From assembly GCA_963665865.2 (NCBI GenBank), contig CAXXWF010000001.1, positions 310,001 through 374,000 of the forward strand: 64,000 nucleotides of DNA, read 5' to 3'. This DNA comes from PHAA01 sp963665865. GTDB lineage: Bacteria > Bacillota > Syntrophomonadia > Syntrophomonadales > Syntrophomonadaceae. The notes beneath the pieces are model-generated. The model was given only the letters and a program-made list of their open reading frames with translations. It was not told the origin of the DNA and did not search any database. The translations under genes and the position numbers were made by a program. Shown here in pieces: positions 1-7,719 of this stretch. Position 1 is the stretch's first letter, and every line of letters begins with the position of its first letter.

Positions 1-196
1 AGGCTACTATTAGGACATTGCTCATCAGATAAACGTGTTCTTCCATATAGTATCTTTGCACCCATTGATTGGGACCATGATAATATTTGAACCATGCTCT
101 GAGCTCACCCGAGCGCAGCAGGCGCTCCTGCAAGGGGGGAAAATTGGTTTCACTTCTATAGAGTTGCGCTTTAATCAGCTGTAATTGTTCTTCCAC
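1..196 (-). CDS. Hypothetical protein, 5' part only (runs off window)
   Basis: An open frame on the minus strand starts at a GTG (194-196) behind a strong GGAGGAG ribosome binding site (204-210) and stays open to the window edge for 65 codons. The visible N-terminus is polar and rich in Glu, Gln and Arg, beginning VEEQLQLIKAQLYRSE, with a WFKYYHGPNQWVQRYY stretch later. I do not recognise the family. The strong ribosome binding site and lack of stops support a real gene; the rest lies outside the window. Confidence 0.6.
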   Translation of the reverse strand, partial: MEEQLQLIKAQLYRSETNFPPLQERLLRSGELRAWFKYYHGPNQWVQRYYMEEHVYLMSNVLIVA

Positions 197-298
197 GCTA
201 AATCTCCTCCAATAAGTAATTATGTTTGGAAGGTAAGGAAAGGATACCTGTGTTTATAACCCCCTGCCTATGAGATAGAGGCAGGCAAGAACAAACGT

Positions 299-1447
299 TT
301 GCCCATTTGTTTTAAACATGGTAAAATATACCTATCCTACAAATATCGAATCTACCCAACTAAAAAACAAGCCTTAATTCTGGCTGATACCTTAGAATCC
401 TGCCGTAGATTATATAACTGTGCTTTAGAGCAGAGAAAGATTGCGTATCGGCAGTTTGGAGTACCCCTAGGCTATGTCCAACAAGCCGGGGAACTGCAAG
501 AGATCAAGGAATACTACCCTGAATACAGGCAGATACATTCCCAGGTTTTGCAGAATGTCTTGAAACGAGCTGATACCAGCTTACAAAACTTCTTTCGCAG
601 AGTCAAGACTGGAGATAAACCAGGCTATCCGAGATACAAAGGCTATGGGTGGTATGATAGTCTTACCTATCCTCAGTCTGGGTTTAGCCTATCTGATACC
701 TCTAAAGGCAACCAGCGAGTAAAACTATCCAAAGTGGGCGAGGTTAGAATACGGTTACATCGCGCAATATCTGGCAAGATTAAGACCTGCACCATTAAGC
801 GAGAACTAAATAGTTGGTATGTTTGCTTGGCCTGTGAGGTTGAGCCCGAGGGATTACCCAAGACCTATCAAGATGTTGGGATTGATGTAGGTATTGAGAA
901 ATTTGCCGCCTTGTCTGATGGCAAAACCATAACCAATCCCCAATACTTAAGACACTCCGAAGATAAACTCAAATATGAACAACGAAAACTATCCCGTAAG
1001 AAGAAGGGCTCTAACTCCCGTAAGAAGCAAAAGCAAAGACTGGCGAGAGTACACCAAAAAATCAAGTATCAGCGCAATGACTTCTTACACAAGGAATCAT
1101 ATAAATTGGTCAACAACTACGATATAATAGTCTTTGAAGAACTACAGATTAAGAATATGATCAAGAACCATCATCTAGCCAAATCAATCTCAGATGTATC
1201 CTGGAATAAGTTCAGCCAATACACGACTTACAAGGCTGCAAGTGCTGGTAAGGAAGTAATATTGGTGAATCCCAGGAATACTTCGCAAATGTGCTCCCAT
1301 TGCGGGAATAAGGTAGCGAAAAGCCTTGCAGTAAGAACCCATAACTGTCCTACTTGTGGGCTTATCCTTGATCGGGATATAAATGCTGCCATAAATATAT
1401 TGAGGCTGGGTATCAGCCCTGGTGGAGCTACGGCAATAGCCGTGTGA
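299..1447 (+). CDS. tnpB: TnpB, RNA-guided RuvC-like nuclease of IS605/IS1341 elements
   Basis: This 382-residue protein has the TnpB layout: an N-terminal helical/wedge region (YRIYPTKKQ near residue 18), then a RuvC-like nuclease split by a zinc ribbon. The three acidic residues are visible in GIDVGIEKF (about residue 196), FEELQIKNM and DRDINAAINIL. The zinc ribbon is CSHCGNK...HNCPTCG. All expected catalytic and zinc residues are present, so it should be intact. TnpB proteins use an RNA made from the element's right end to cut DNA at the empty donor site. The start is assigned to a TTG with no strong ribosome binding site; a few residues of the N-terminus are uncertain. Confidence 0.9.
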   Translation: MPICFKHGKIYLSYKYRIYPTKKQALILADTLESCRRLYNCALEQRKIAYRQFGVPLGYVQQAGELQEIKEYYPEYRQIHSQVLQNVLKRADTSLQNFFRRVKTGDKPGYPRYKGYGWYDSLTYPQSGFSLSDTSKGNQRVKLSKVGEVRIRLHRAISGKIKTCTIKRELNSWYVCLACEVEPEGLPKTYQDVGIDVGIEKFAALSDGKTITNPQYLRHSEDKLKYEQRKLSRKKKGSNSRKKQKQRLARVHQKIKYQRNDFLHKESYKLVNNYDIIVFEELQIKNMIKNHHLAKSISDVSWNKFSQYTTYKAASAGKEVILVNPRNTSQMCSHCGNKVAKSLAVRTHNCPTCGLILDRDINAAINILRLGISPGGATAIAV

Positions 1448-1460
1448 TGATCCCAGAAGC

Positions 1461-1488
1461 CTTCGATCTTTAGTCGAGGGTAGTTCAC
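1461..1488 (+). ncRNA. Right-end hairpin, probable 3' scaffold of the TnpB guide (omega) RNA
   Basis: Immediately after tnpB a 6-bp stem (1461-1466 with 1474-1479) is followed by GTAGTTCAC. In this group the guide RNA is transcribed through the end of tnpB and the right end, with the flanking 15-20 nt acting as guide. The sequence from 1489 would therefore be the guide. This is inferred from family knowledge; the RNA's 5' limit is not determinable here. Confidence 0.45.
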
Positions 1489-1550
1489 GATACCAGAAAC
1501 ATGCATTAATAATTGCAAACCATTAAAGAAAATAAAAACTAGCATAGTTG

Positions 1551-1579
1551 TTGACCTTTTACTGATTCTGGAATATATT
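1551..1579 (+). promoter_or_regulatory. Sigma-A type promoter for the 1586-2022 RNA
   Basis: TTGACC (1551-1556), a 17-base spacer and TATATT (1574-1579) make a near-consensus housekeeping promoter, with a shifted TATTAT (1576-1581) also possible. The predicted start, about 1586, falls at the first hairpin of the putative RNA. Confidence 0.7.
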
Positions 1580-1585
1580 ATAGGT

Positions 1586-2022
1586 ACCAGGAAATAATGC
1601 TAGTTAGAGTACTGGTAGTTATCCTGAGACTGGGAATGGGAGAAAAAAGTTCTTTTCCAGAGCTCATGAAAAGTTACCTGACAGTCATACCGGGTTTAAG
1701 GTGTTGCTGTAAAAGCCCTGGTTATGAGATAAGCGGCAGCTTAGGAGTAACGCCAGGGGAAAGGGATCAGGCAGTGAGAGGGAGGAAAAGCGGACAGTTT
1801 TCACACCACCCCCTTAATTGAAAAGTATTGCCAGATACCATTAATTAAGAGGGGAAAACCAGAATAAGATGTCAAATTAGGTGCAAGCGCCAGCTGCAAT
1901 CTAAGGCAAGAGCCAGACACATTCAGGGTGATAATACAAAAGGAGGTACGGCTTGAATGCTAAGTACCACGGAAAAGTAAAGGGCCAACGCTATTTCATA
2001 TAGATGTTGGTCCTTTTCTTTT
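1586..2022 (+). ncRNA. Candidate large structured non-coding RNA (~437 nt), class unknown
   Basis: A strong promoter and an intrinsic terminator bracket a stretch with no credible ORF. Several helices are visible by eye: TACCAG/CTGGTA (1585-1590 with 1612-1617); CCCTGG/CCAGGG around 1716-1758 with an inner TAAGC-GGCA-GCTTA hairpin; and a long stem, CCCCTTAATT with AATTAAGAGGGG (about 1809-1855), capped by GTAT/ATAC. At the 3' end CATTCA (1920-1925) pairs with TGAATG (1954-1959), while GGTAC (1945-1949) pairs with GTACC (1964-1968), giving an interleaved pseudoknot. I could not match it to RNase P, tmRNA, 6S, SRP or common riboswitches. A 74-codon frame inside (1597-1821) lacks a ribosome binding site. 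Confidence 0.6.
1979..2022 (+). terminator. Intrinsic terminator of the structured RNA
   Basis: An 11-bp stem (1979-1989 with 2006-2016, one G-T wobble) with a 16-base loop is followed by TTCTTTTG. Confidence 0.85.
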
Positions 2023-2196
2023 GTGTGTTTCTAATAGTTAATTAAGGGGACGGATCCAGCGATATACTGCTATTTGGTTTTCCCTTATTTATAATTTAGA
2101 TCAACTGGCCTAAACCTGATGGCTGCTCCAAGCTGCATCAACTGTATTTATCTGGGCAAACCTATAGTAGAATGGAAAGAAAAGGAGTGATGTAAG

Positions 2197-2739
2197 ATGG
2201 GTATAAACATAGTCGGTTTCACAGGCAGCCTAAGACGAGGGTCTTTCAACAAAGCGGCCTTGCGGGCTGCGCAGGAGATGATGCCAGAAGGAGCCAACCT
2301 GGAGATTTTGGATGTGGCCGCCATCCCATTTTTTAACGAGGATGTGGAAAAGGAGGGAGTGCCCCAGGTAGTATTGGACTTTAAAGCCAAGGTTACCGCA
2401 GCCGATGCCATCCTAATCGCCACCCCGGAATACAACTATTCCATTCCACCCGTTTTGAAGAATGTACTGGACTGGGGCTCGCGCGGGGGTGAGAATTGCT
2501 GGAATGGTAAACCGTTGGCTATCATGAGTGCCTCCCCAGGTATGTTTGGGGGAGCGCGGGCGCAGTATCACCTGCGTCAGGTATGTGTAATCTTAAATCT
2601 TCAGCCGCTTAATCGGCCCGAGGTTTTCATAATGGGCGCCCACACCAAGTTCGACCAAGATGGCAAGCTGACAGATGAATACACCCGCACTGCGATTACC
2701 AAACTTATGGAAGCCCTGGTGCAGAAGGTCGGGGAGTAA
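2197..2739 (+). CDS. NADPH-dependent FMN reductase family flavoprotein
   Basis: This 180-residue protein has the flavodoxin-like fold of the NAD(P)H:FMN reductase/ChrR group. The phosphate-binding loop is GSLRRGSFNKA (about residues 10-20) and the isoalloxazine-binding segment is TPEYNYSIPPVLKNVLDW (about 76-93), both intact. A second conserved turn, SASPGMFGGARAQ, follows. These soluble enzymes reduce quinones, chromate or flavins. The ATG lies behind AAAGGAGTGAT. A YgbA-like gene follows 3 bp downstream, so the two are probably co-transcribed. The physiological substrate cannot be read from sequence. Confidence 0.88.
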   Translation: MGINIVGFTGSLRRGSFNKAALRAAQEMMPEGANLEILDVAAIPFFNEDVEKEGVPQVVLDFKAKVTAADAILIATPEYNYSIPPVLKNVLDWGSRGGENCWNGKPLAIMSASPGMFGGARAQYHLRQVCVILNLQPLNRPEVFIMGAHTKFDQDGKLTDEYTRTAITKLMEALVQKVGE

Positions 2740-2742
2740 CTG

Positions 2743-3063
2743 GTGGCTTTTTCCAGGAAATTAGAATTAGACACCGTAAAGAAGATGATCTCGCTTTATT
2801 GTCAGGCCAAGCATAGCGGGTCCGATCAAGAACTGTGCCCGGAGTGCAGTAAGCTTTTTGCCTATGCCAAGCAGCGGATGGATAAATGTGTTTATGGGGA
2901 TAACAAGCCAGTATGCTCTCAGTGTCTGGTACACTGCTATAAGCCTGCCATGCGTGCAACGGTTAAAGAGGTAATGCGCTATGCTGGGCCCCGCATAATA
3001 TGGCACAGCCCCATACTGACAGCCCGCTATATGTACCGCAAAAGGTTTAAGAGCACCCTTTAA
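2743..3063 (+). CDS. YgbA-like small cysteine-rich protein (nitrous-oxide-stimulated promoter family)
   Basis: This 106-residue protein has the pattern of the YgbA_NO family: an N-terminal basic helix, then CPECSKLFAYAKQRMDKC, CSQCLVHCYKP and a C-terminal RYAGPRIIW segment. At least five conserved cysteines could bind a metal or an Fe-S cluster. E. coli ygbA is induced by nitric oxide through NsrR; function here is not established. The GTG start sits 3 bp after the flavoprotein stop with GGGGAG as ribosome binding site, which suggests translational coupling. Confidence 0.8.
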   Translation: MAFSRKLELDTVKKMISLYCQAKHSGSDQELCPECSKLFAYAKQRMDKCVYGDNKPVCSQCLVHCYKPAMRATVKEVMRYAGPRIIWHSPILTARYMYRKRFKSTL

Positions 3064-3086
3064 AGGTAGGTGCTGATGAGCGATGG

Positions 3087-3671
3087 CTATTTTAGCTGGT
3101 TAACATAAACATTGAGGGTGTCTTTAGTGGTCGGTCCGACGATATAATTGATGACTACTCCTTGTTTATCGATTATATAGGTAGTTGGTATACTGGTGAT
3201 ATTGTAAGCATTGGCGGCTCTGCTTTGGGTGTCCAGTAATACTGACATGGAATACTTATTATCAACAATGTATTTTCTGGCTGAATCGACCGTTTCTCTG
3301 GAGCCATCTGTCAAATTAACCGTAAGTAATACTGCATCTGCACCACTAGCAAATTCCCGAGCGGCCTTATCCAGTTCCGGCATTTCTGATTTACAGGGCG
3401 GGCACCAACTGGCCCAGAAGTTCAAAATAACTACTTTCCCCCTATAATTAGACAACTTGACGGCTTGTCCATTCAGGTCATTCAGACTAATCTCGGGGGC
3501 GAGTTTCCCTTTGACGGCATTTGTGGAACTGACACCGGTATCTGGGGCTAAATTTTGCTGTGATTGCTGGCCAATATTAGAAGCTTTATTGTGGTCAAAG
3601 TAGATCGAGCCCACCAGTAAAGCCAGAACCAGGAGCAGAATCCAGATCATTTTGCTATTATTATTTTGCAT
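3087..3671 (-). CDS. TlpA/ResA-like membrane-anchored thiol-disulfide oxidoreductase
   Basis: The 194-residue protein has an N-terminal signal anchor (about residues 8-24), a low-complexity linker and a thioredoxin fold with WASWCPPCKSEMPEL; the redox cysteines are C90 and C93. The cis-proline loop is SIPTTYIID. Such proteins act outside the membrane, reducing disulfides in apocytochromes or other exported proteins, with electrons from CcdA. It lies 18 bp downstream of the CcdA gene on the same strand, matching that partnership. No cytochrome c maturation genes are visible nearby, so its client is unknown. Confidence 0.9.
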   Translation of the reverse strand: MQNNNSKMIWILLLVLALLVGSIYFDHNKASNIGQQSQQNLAPDTGVSSTNAVKGKLAPEISLNDLNGQAVKLSNYRGKVVILNFWASWCPPCKSEMPELDKAAREFASGADAVLLTVNLTDGSRETVDSARKYIVDNKYSMSVLLDTQSRAANAYNITSIPTTYIIDKQGVVINYIVGPTTKDTLNVYVNQLK

Positions 3672-3689
3672 AATACATTTCCTCCCCCG

Positions 3690-4373
3690 CTAAAGTTGCC
3701 AAAAACCTAGATAAGCAATATTACCAGTCAACATTAGTAATCCTGCCAGTACCAGCACCAGACCCGACACAAAGCTAATGATGCGGCTGTGCTTCTGCAT
3801 TCCGCGTAAGACATTCTTGGCAGCATCAAAAAGGATGGCGCTCAGAATAAATGGAAGTCCCAGTCCGACTGAATATAGCAGGAGCAAAATTATCCCCTGG
3901 GCAATTGAATCGGCATTGCCGGCCAGCAGCAGAGCCGAGCCCAGAAAAACACCAACACAGGGAGTCCAACCGAAAGCAAAGACCATTCCGAAGACGATCG
4001 ATTTCAGGAAATTCATTTCCTTGAAATCATAGTTAAAGCGTTTATCCACATTCAGAAAGCCCAGCTGAATTATGCCAATAAAATTCAGTCCCAGTATAAC
4101 CATGATTATTCCACTAATCTTGCGGAAAATGTCAATATGCTCTTTTAAAAAACTGCCCAGGGTGGTGGCGGTCGCACCCAGAATCACAAAAATTAATGTA
4201 AATCCCAGCACGAATGCAATAGAATTCACCAGCAGCCGGCCTCGCTTTATATCCTCTTCTTCTGCGACAGCAGCCAGATAAAAGAAATAAATGGGCAGCA
4301 TGGGCAGGATGCAGGGAGAAATAAAGGTTAATATCCCTTCCAGGAAGCTCAGCATATATGGAAAGTTACTCAA
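3690..4373 (-). CDS. ccdA: CcdA-type cytochrome c biogenesis/thiol transport membrane protein
   Basis: The 227-residue polytopic protein has about six transmembrane helices. The two functional cysteines sit in FISPCILPMLP (helix 1) and GWTPCVGV (helix 4), the usual CcdA pair. CcdA carries reducing equivalents from cytoplasmic thioredoxin across the membrane to TlpA/ResA-like partners, and one is encoded just downstream. The frame starts at TTG (4371-4373) with an AAGG element upstream. The gene is divergent from the MerR-family regulator at 4587, and the shared 213-bp region holds that regulator's promoter. Confidence 0.9.
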   Translation of the reverse strand: MSNFPYMLSFLEGILTFISPCILPMLPIYFFYLAAVAEEEDIKRGRLLVNSIAFVLGFTLIFVILGATATTLGSFLKEHIDIFRKISGIIMVILGLNFIGIIQLGFLNVDKRFNYDFKEMNFLKSIVFGMVFAFGWTPCVGVFLGSALLLAGNADSIAQGIILLLLYSVGLGLPFILSAILFDAAKNVLRGMQKHSRIISFVSGLVLVLAGLLMLTGNIAYLGFWQL

Positions 4374-4486
4374 ATAACCTTAACTCCTTTGCAGTAGTTT
4401 CCAGTTGTTTCTATAATACCATTTTAACCGCAGCAAGAGAATGTATCCTGCGCGGGTCAGCTCCTCCAGGATTCCAAAAAAAACCT

Positions 4487-4517
4487 TTGACATTAACGCA
4501 GCGTCAAGGTTTATAGT
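4487..4517 (+). promoter_or_regulatory. MerR-type promoter with 19-bp spacer and dyad operator
   Basis: TTGACA (4487-4492) and TATAGT (4512-4517) are separated by 19 bp instead of 17, the hallmark of MerR-activated promoters. An inverted repeat fills the spacer: AACCTTTGAC at about 4482-4491 against GTCAAGGTT at about 4503-4511. It lies 70 bp upstream of the merR-family ATG, which suggests autoactivation. Confidence 0.75.
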
Positions 4518-4586
4518 AGTTTTAGTAACCTAGCAACCCTAATACTGCAGAATTAGGTTGGCAGGTTGCTAGCAGGAGGTGAGGAC

Positions 4587-5348
4587 ATGGAATATACGGT
4601 ACAAAAACTTGCTCAGATGGCAGGGATCAGCAGCAGGACATTGCGCTATTACGATGAAATTGGAATACTGAAGCCTGTCCGCATCAACTCATCAGGCTAT
4701 AGGTTATATGGTCAGAGTGAAGTTGATCGGTTGCAGCAAATTCTTTTTTACAGGGAACTCGGATTAGAGTTGAATAGTATCAAAGAGATCGTGACCGCGC
4801 CGACCTTTGACAGTGCGCAAGCCTTGCATGAACATCGCATAAAGCTTTATGAGAAAAGAGCGCGATTGAATGATCTGATTGCCAACGTGGAAAAAACTAT
4901 TGCAGAAACAGAGGGGAGAATTAAGATGAGTGATAAGGAAAAATTTGATGGCTTCAAGCAGAAGTTAATTGAGGACAATGAAAAGAAATACGGCCAGGAA
5001 ATCCGGGAAAAGTATGGGGATGATACGGTTAACAGGTCTAATCAAAAAGTTCAGGGTATGTCCCCGGAACAATATGAAGAGTCCAACCGACTGAGGGCGG
5101 AATATATGGAAAAGCTGCAGGCGGCGTTTGGAACCGGTGATCCAGCCGGTGAATTAGCTCAAAAGGCGGTTGAACTGCATCGCCAGTGGTTAAGCTATTT
5201 TTGGGACGGTTACAGCCCGGAGGCCCATTTAGGTCTGGCCCAAATGTATGTGGACGACGAAAGATTTACCGCTCATTATGATGCGCAGCAACCGGGAACA
5301 GCGGCTTTCCTGCGCGATGCAGTCCGAATTTATGTAGACGCGAAGTAG
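4587..5348 (+). CDS. MerR-family transcriptional activator with TipAS-like effector domain
   Basis: The N-terminal 70 residues are a MerR winged helix (YTVQKLAQMAGISSRTLRYY). A coiled-coil dimerisation helix follows, then a C-terminal TipAS-type domain (about 110-253) ending GLAQMYVDDERFTAHYD. TipAS domains bind thiopeptides or other lipophilic drugs and switch the protein into an activator. The start is ATG 4587 behind AGGAGGTGAGG; an upstream in-frame TTG at 4566 is less likely. The gene has its own 19-bp-spacer promoter. No drug pump directly follows, so it may regulate only itself or distant genes. Confidence 0.9.
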   Translation: MEYTVQKLAQMAGISSRTLRYYDEIGILKPVRINSSGYRLYGQSEVDRLQQILFYRELGLELNSIKEIVTAPTFDSAQALHEHRIKLYEKRARLNDLIANVEKTIAETEGRIKMSDKEKFDGFKQKLIEDNEKKYGQEIREKYGDDTVNRSNQKVQGMSPEQYEESNRLRAEYMEKLQAAFGTGDPAGELAQKAVELHRQWLSYFWDGYSPEAHLGLAQMYVDDERFTAHYDAQQPGTAAFLRDAVRIYVDAK

Positions 5349-5428
5349 AAGAATACCGGCTGAACACCATTGCCTGATCCACTCCGGGGAGGTTACTATT
5401 AAAGACATAAATAGAGAGGGGAGCGATC

Positions 5429-6328
5429 ATGGTGAAGAAAGTTGCTCTGGCCAGCTTGGTAATAATTATAGTTCTCTTAGTGGCTTGGCAGGGATACACA
5501 TGGAGAAATACGCTGCCAGGCCAATCAGTAACTCCCCAGCCAGAGAACCACGAAACGATCACTCCTTCTGCTTCCAACGAACCAAATGGTGCAGACCAAG
5601 CTGTCCCGGCAAGAGTGTTAGATATCCTGGGGCGATCAGATAAGCTGACTTCCCAGCAATGGACAGCTATGCAGCAATGGCGCAGCAGTGTTAAACAGAT
5701 TGCCACGGAGAACCCCACGGTTTTTATTAACGGGAGCGGTGCAAAACCTGAGGTGGCACTAACCTTTGATGATGGCCCTGAGGATGTAATAACCCCGCAG
5801 GTATTAGATATTTTGCGTGAGTATAAAGTCACCGCCACATTTTTCTTCAAGGGTAATCAAGTGGACCATTATGCAGGGGTTGTTAAGCAAGCTTATACGG
5901 GTGGAAATTTGATTGCCAGCCACGCTTACAGTCATCAGGAATTAGATAAGATGAACCAGACCGATATAGAGAAGGAAATAACAGCCAGTGATCGTGCTTT
6001 CAAGCGGGTAATTGGGGTTGTGCCAGCCATGATTCGACCACCGTTTGGGTCGATAAACCAGGATGTACTAGATGTTTGCCGGAAGCAACAGGAAAAGATC
6101 ATCCTTTGGTCAATTGATACGCTGGATTGGTCGGAGCCTGAGCCTGAACACATCGCTAATAATGTTTTGGATAATGTGAGACCAGGGGATATCATCCTTA
6201 TGCACAGTGTCACAGATCAGGAGGCTACCGTTCAGGCCCTGCCGCTGATTATTAAAGGCTTGCAGGCCCAGGGTTATACCATGGTGAACTTGTCTGAATT
6301 ACTGAAGATACCAGCCTATAAAAACTAA
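5429..6328 (+). CDS. Polysaccharide deacetylase (NodB domain), exported
   Basis: This 299-residue protein has an N-terminal signal anchor (about 5-21), a Pro/Ser/Thr-rich linker and a NodB homology domain from about residue 105. The metal/catalytic motifs are present: TFDDGP (D114, D115), SHAYSH (H165 and H169), RPPFGS, DTLDW and ILMHS. It should remove N-acetyl or O-acetyl groups from peptidoglycan or exopolysaccharide outside the membrane. Its closest look is to the PdaA/PgdA-like enzymes of Bacillota. The ribosome binding site GAGGGGAGCGATC precedes the ATG. It appears monocistronic. Confidence 0.9.
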   Translation: MVKKVALASLVIIIVLLVAWQGYTWRNTLPGQSVTPQPENHETITPSASNEPNGADQAVPARVLDILGRSDKLTSQQWTAMQQWRSSVKQIATENPTVFINGSGAKPEVALTFDDGPEDVITPQVLDILREYKVTATFFFKGNQVDHYAGVVKQAYTGGNLIASHAYSHQELDKMNQTDIEKEITASDRAFKRVIGVVPAMIRPPFGSINQDVLDVCRKQQEKIILWSIDTLDWSEPEPEHIANNVLDNVRPGDIILMHSVTDQEATVQALPLIIKGLQAQGYTMVNLSELLKIPAYKN

Positions 6329-6381
6329 TCGACGTTCTATTTTGCTTGTAATATTTGCAGAAGGTCATGAGCAAAAAAATC

Positions 6382-6412
6382 CCATCCATAGGCTAACTTA
6401 GCCTATGGATGG
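6382..6412 (-). terminator. Intrinsic terminator (minus-strand operon; usable from both sides)
   Basis: A 12-bp perfect stem (6382-6393 with 6401-6412) has a 7-base loop. On the minus strand it is followed by GATTTTTTT, ending the beta-oxidation operon. On the plus strand it follows the deacetylase gene but lacks a good T-run. Confidence 0.85.
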
Positions 6413-6454
6413 TTAAAAAATATAGATTGTATGGCAGACATAAATCGTAATTAT

Positions 6455-7636
6455 CTAAATAACTCCATTACTCTTAAAACCAACTATCTGGCTCTGGGAA
6501 TATCCAGCCAGCCTTAATACCTCGTAGTTGTGCTCACCTAAAAATGGAAATGTTAATTTGGCTTCCCCAGGTGATCCAGATAATTTGATGGCTACCCCGG
6601 TCAAGGGTATGTCTCGGCCCGAACCTTTGAAATTGGAGAGTTTCAGGATCATGTCTCGATCAATGACCTGCGGATAATCACACATCTCCTCCATAGTCAA
6701 TATCGGGGTGAAGCAAATGTCACTGTGGGCAAAAAAATCGACCCATTCATCGCGAGTTCTGGTAAGCATGATGGTCCGGACATCGGTTTGCATATCCTGT
6801 TGCAGAGCTGTATTCCACTGGGGTTTGATATATTCGGCACGGTCGATTTTTACGCAAAATTCGGCCCAGAATTTATCCTCCACTGCTCCCAGACTCACAT
6901 ACTTTTCATCCTTGGTCTGATATACGTTATAACAGGCATAACCGCCGGTCAAAACATCATTGCCCATTTCCGGAAGTCGGCCCCAACCCGCCCATTCTCC
7001 CAAGGTATAAGCAAGAAGACTGATCGAACAATCCAGCATAGCTACATCACACAGCTGGCCTTCGCCTGTCTTTTCACGGCTGGCCAGAGCCAGGAGGATG
7101 GCTATCACTGAGTAGAGTGTGCCTCCGGCAATGTCCGCTATCTGCACCCCGGACATGGCCGGCCTGCCTTGGTAGACCCCTGTTAGTCCGGTTACGGCGG
7201 CTAGGCTTAAATAATTTAGATCGTGGCCGGCAGCATCCCGCAGAGGTCCGGTCAAACCATAGCCGGTAATTGCGCAATAGATGATACCCTTGTTTATTTT
7301 CTTCAAATTATCGTAATCGAGTCCCATCTTTTTCATAACCCCAGGCCGGAATTGGTCGACGACCACATCTGCTTGGGCTACCAACTTCCTAAAAATATCC
7401 TTGCCGGCATCCTGCTTGAGGTCCAAAGTGATACTCTTCTTGTTGCGGTTCACGGTAGGGAAACGAGCGCTTTCTCCCTCGACAACTGGGGTCAAGGTGC
7501 GGCCGAGGTCTCCGCCTTTAGGATCCTCTACCTTAATAACCTCGGCTCCGAAATCAGCCAAAATCTGAGTACAGAACGGCCCCGGCAGATATCTGGATAG
7601 ATCCAATATTTTAATACCTTCTAAAGGTAAGTTCAT
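6455..7636 (-). CDS. CaiB/BaiF family (class III) CoA-transferase
   Basis: The 393-residue protein starts GIKILDLSRYLPGPFCTQILAD, the typical class III N-terminus, followed by LADFGAEVIKVEDP, NRNKKSI and GQLCDVAMLD. The expected catalytic Asp is in the segment around VDVAMLDC (here LCDVAMLD). These enzymes move CoA between carboxylic acids through mixed anhydrides. The ATG at 7636 follows GGAAGGAGGCTTTAGC, preferred over an upstream start at 7666. It is the last gene of the minus-strand acyl-CoA operon and probably activates or recycles the operon's acid substrate. A hairpin separates it from the previous gene. Confidence 0.9.
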   Translation of the reverse strand: MNLPLEGIKILDLSRYLPGPFCTQILADFGAEVIKVEDPKGGDLGRTLTPVVEGESARFPTVNRNKKSITLDLKQDAGKDIFRKLVAQADVVVDQFRPGVMKKMGLDYDNLKKINKGIIYCAITGYGLTGPLRDAAGHDLNYLSLAAVTGLTGVYQGRPAMSGVQIADIAGGTLYSVIAILLALASREKTGEGQLCDVAMLDCSISLLAYTLGEWAGWGRLPEMGNDVLTGGYACYNVYQTKDEKYVSLGAVEDKFWAEFCVKIDRAEYIKPQWNTALQQDMQTDVRTIMLTRTRDEWVDFFAHSDICFTPILTMEEMCDYPQVIDRDMILKLSNFKGSGRDIPLTGVAIKLSGSPGEAKLTFPFLGEHNYEVLRLAGYSQSQIVGFKSNGVI

Positions 7637-7665
7637 GCTAAAGCCTCCTTCCCAATTATTTAGCA

Positions 7666-7694
7666 CAGCCTCAAAACCACTAGTCTTGAGGCTG
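7666..7694 (-). other. Intercistronic stem-loop within the acyl-CoA operon
   Basis: CAGCCTCAA (7666-7674) pairs with TTGAGGCTG (7686-7694) between the CoA-transferase subunit B gene and the CaiB-type gene. No T-run follows on the minus strand, so a processing or stability element is more likely than a full terminator. Confidence 0.55.
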
Positions 7695-7719
7695 CAAATA
7701 AAACTAAATCCAGACTACC

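Larger units (their letters stand above)
258..1488 (+). mobile_element. IS200/IS605-group element carrying only tnpB (IS1341-like)
   Basis: The tnpB gene is bracketed by short subterminal hairpins of the kind this group uses instead of inverted repeats. The left one is at 263-285 (CCTGCCTAT...ATAGAGGCAGG). The right one is at 1461-1479 (CTTCGA...TCGAGG), followed by a TTCAC end at 1484-1488. A TTTAT at 253-257 would be the flanking target/TAM-like sequence. No tnpA (HUH transposase) is present, so the element is not autonomous. The exact ends are inferred from hairpin positions. Confidence 0.6.

Noticed and set aside
1597..1821. 74-codon ORF
   Set aside because: It has no ribosome binding site, is low in typical protein composition and lies inside the structured RNA candidate.
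1600..1900. Cobalamin riboswitch, RNase P or group II intron
   Set aside because: The B12 box, GGAAAGTCC/ACAGAAA of RNase P and intron domain V are not present.
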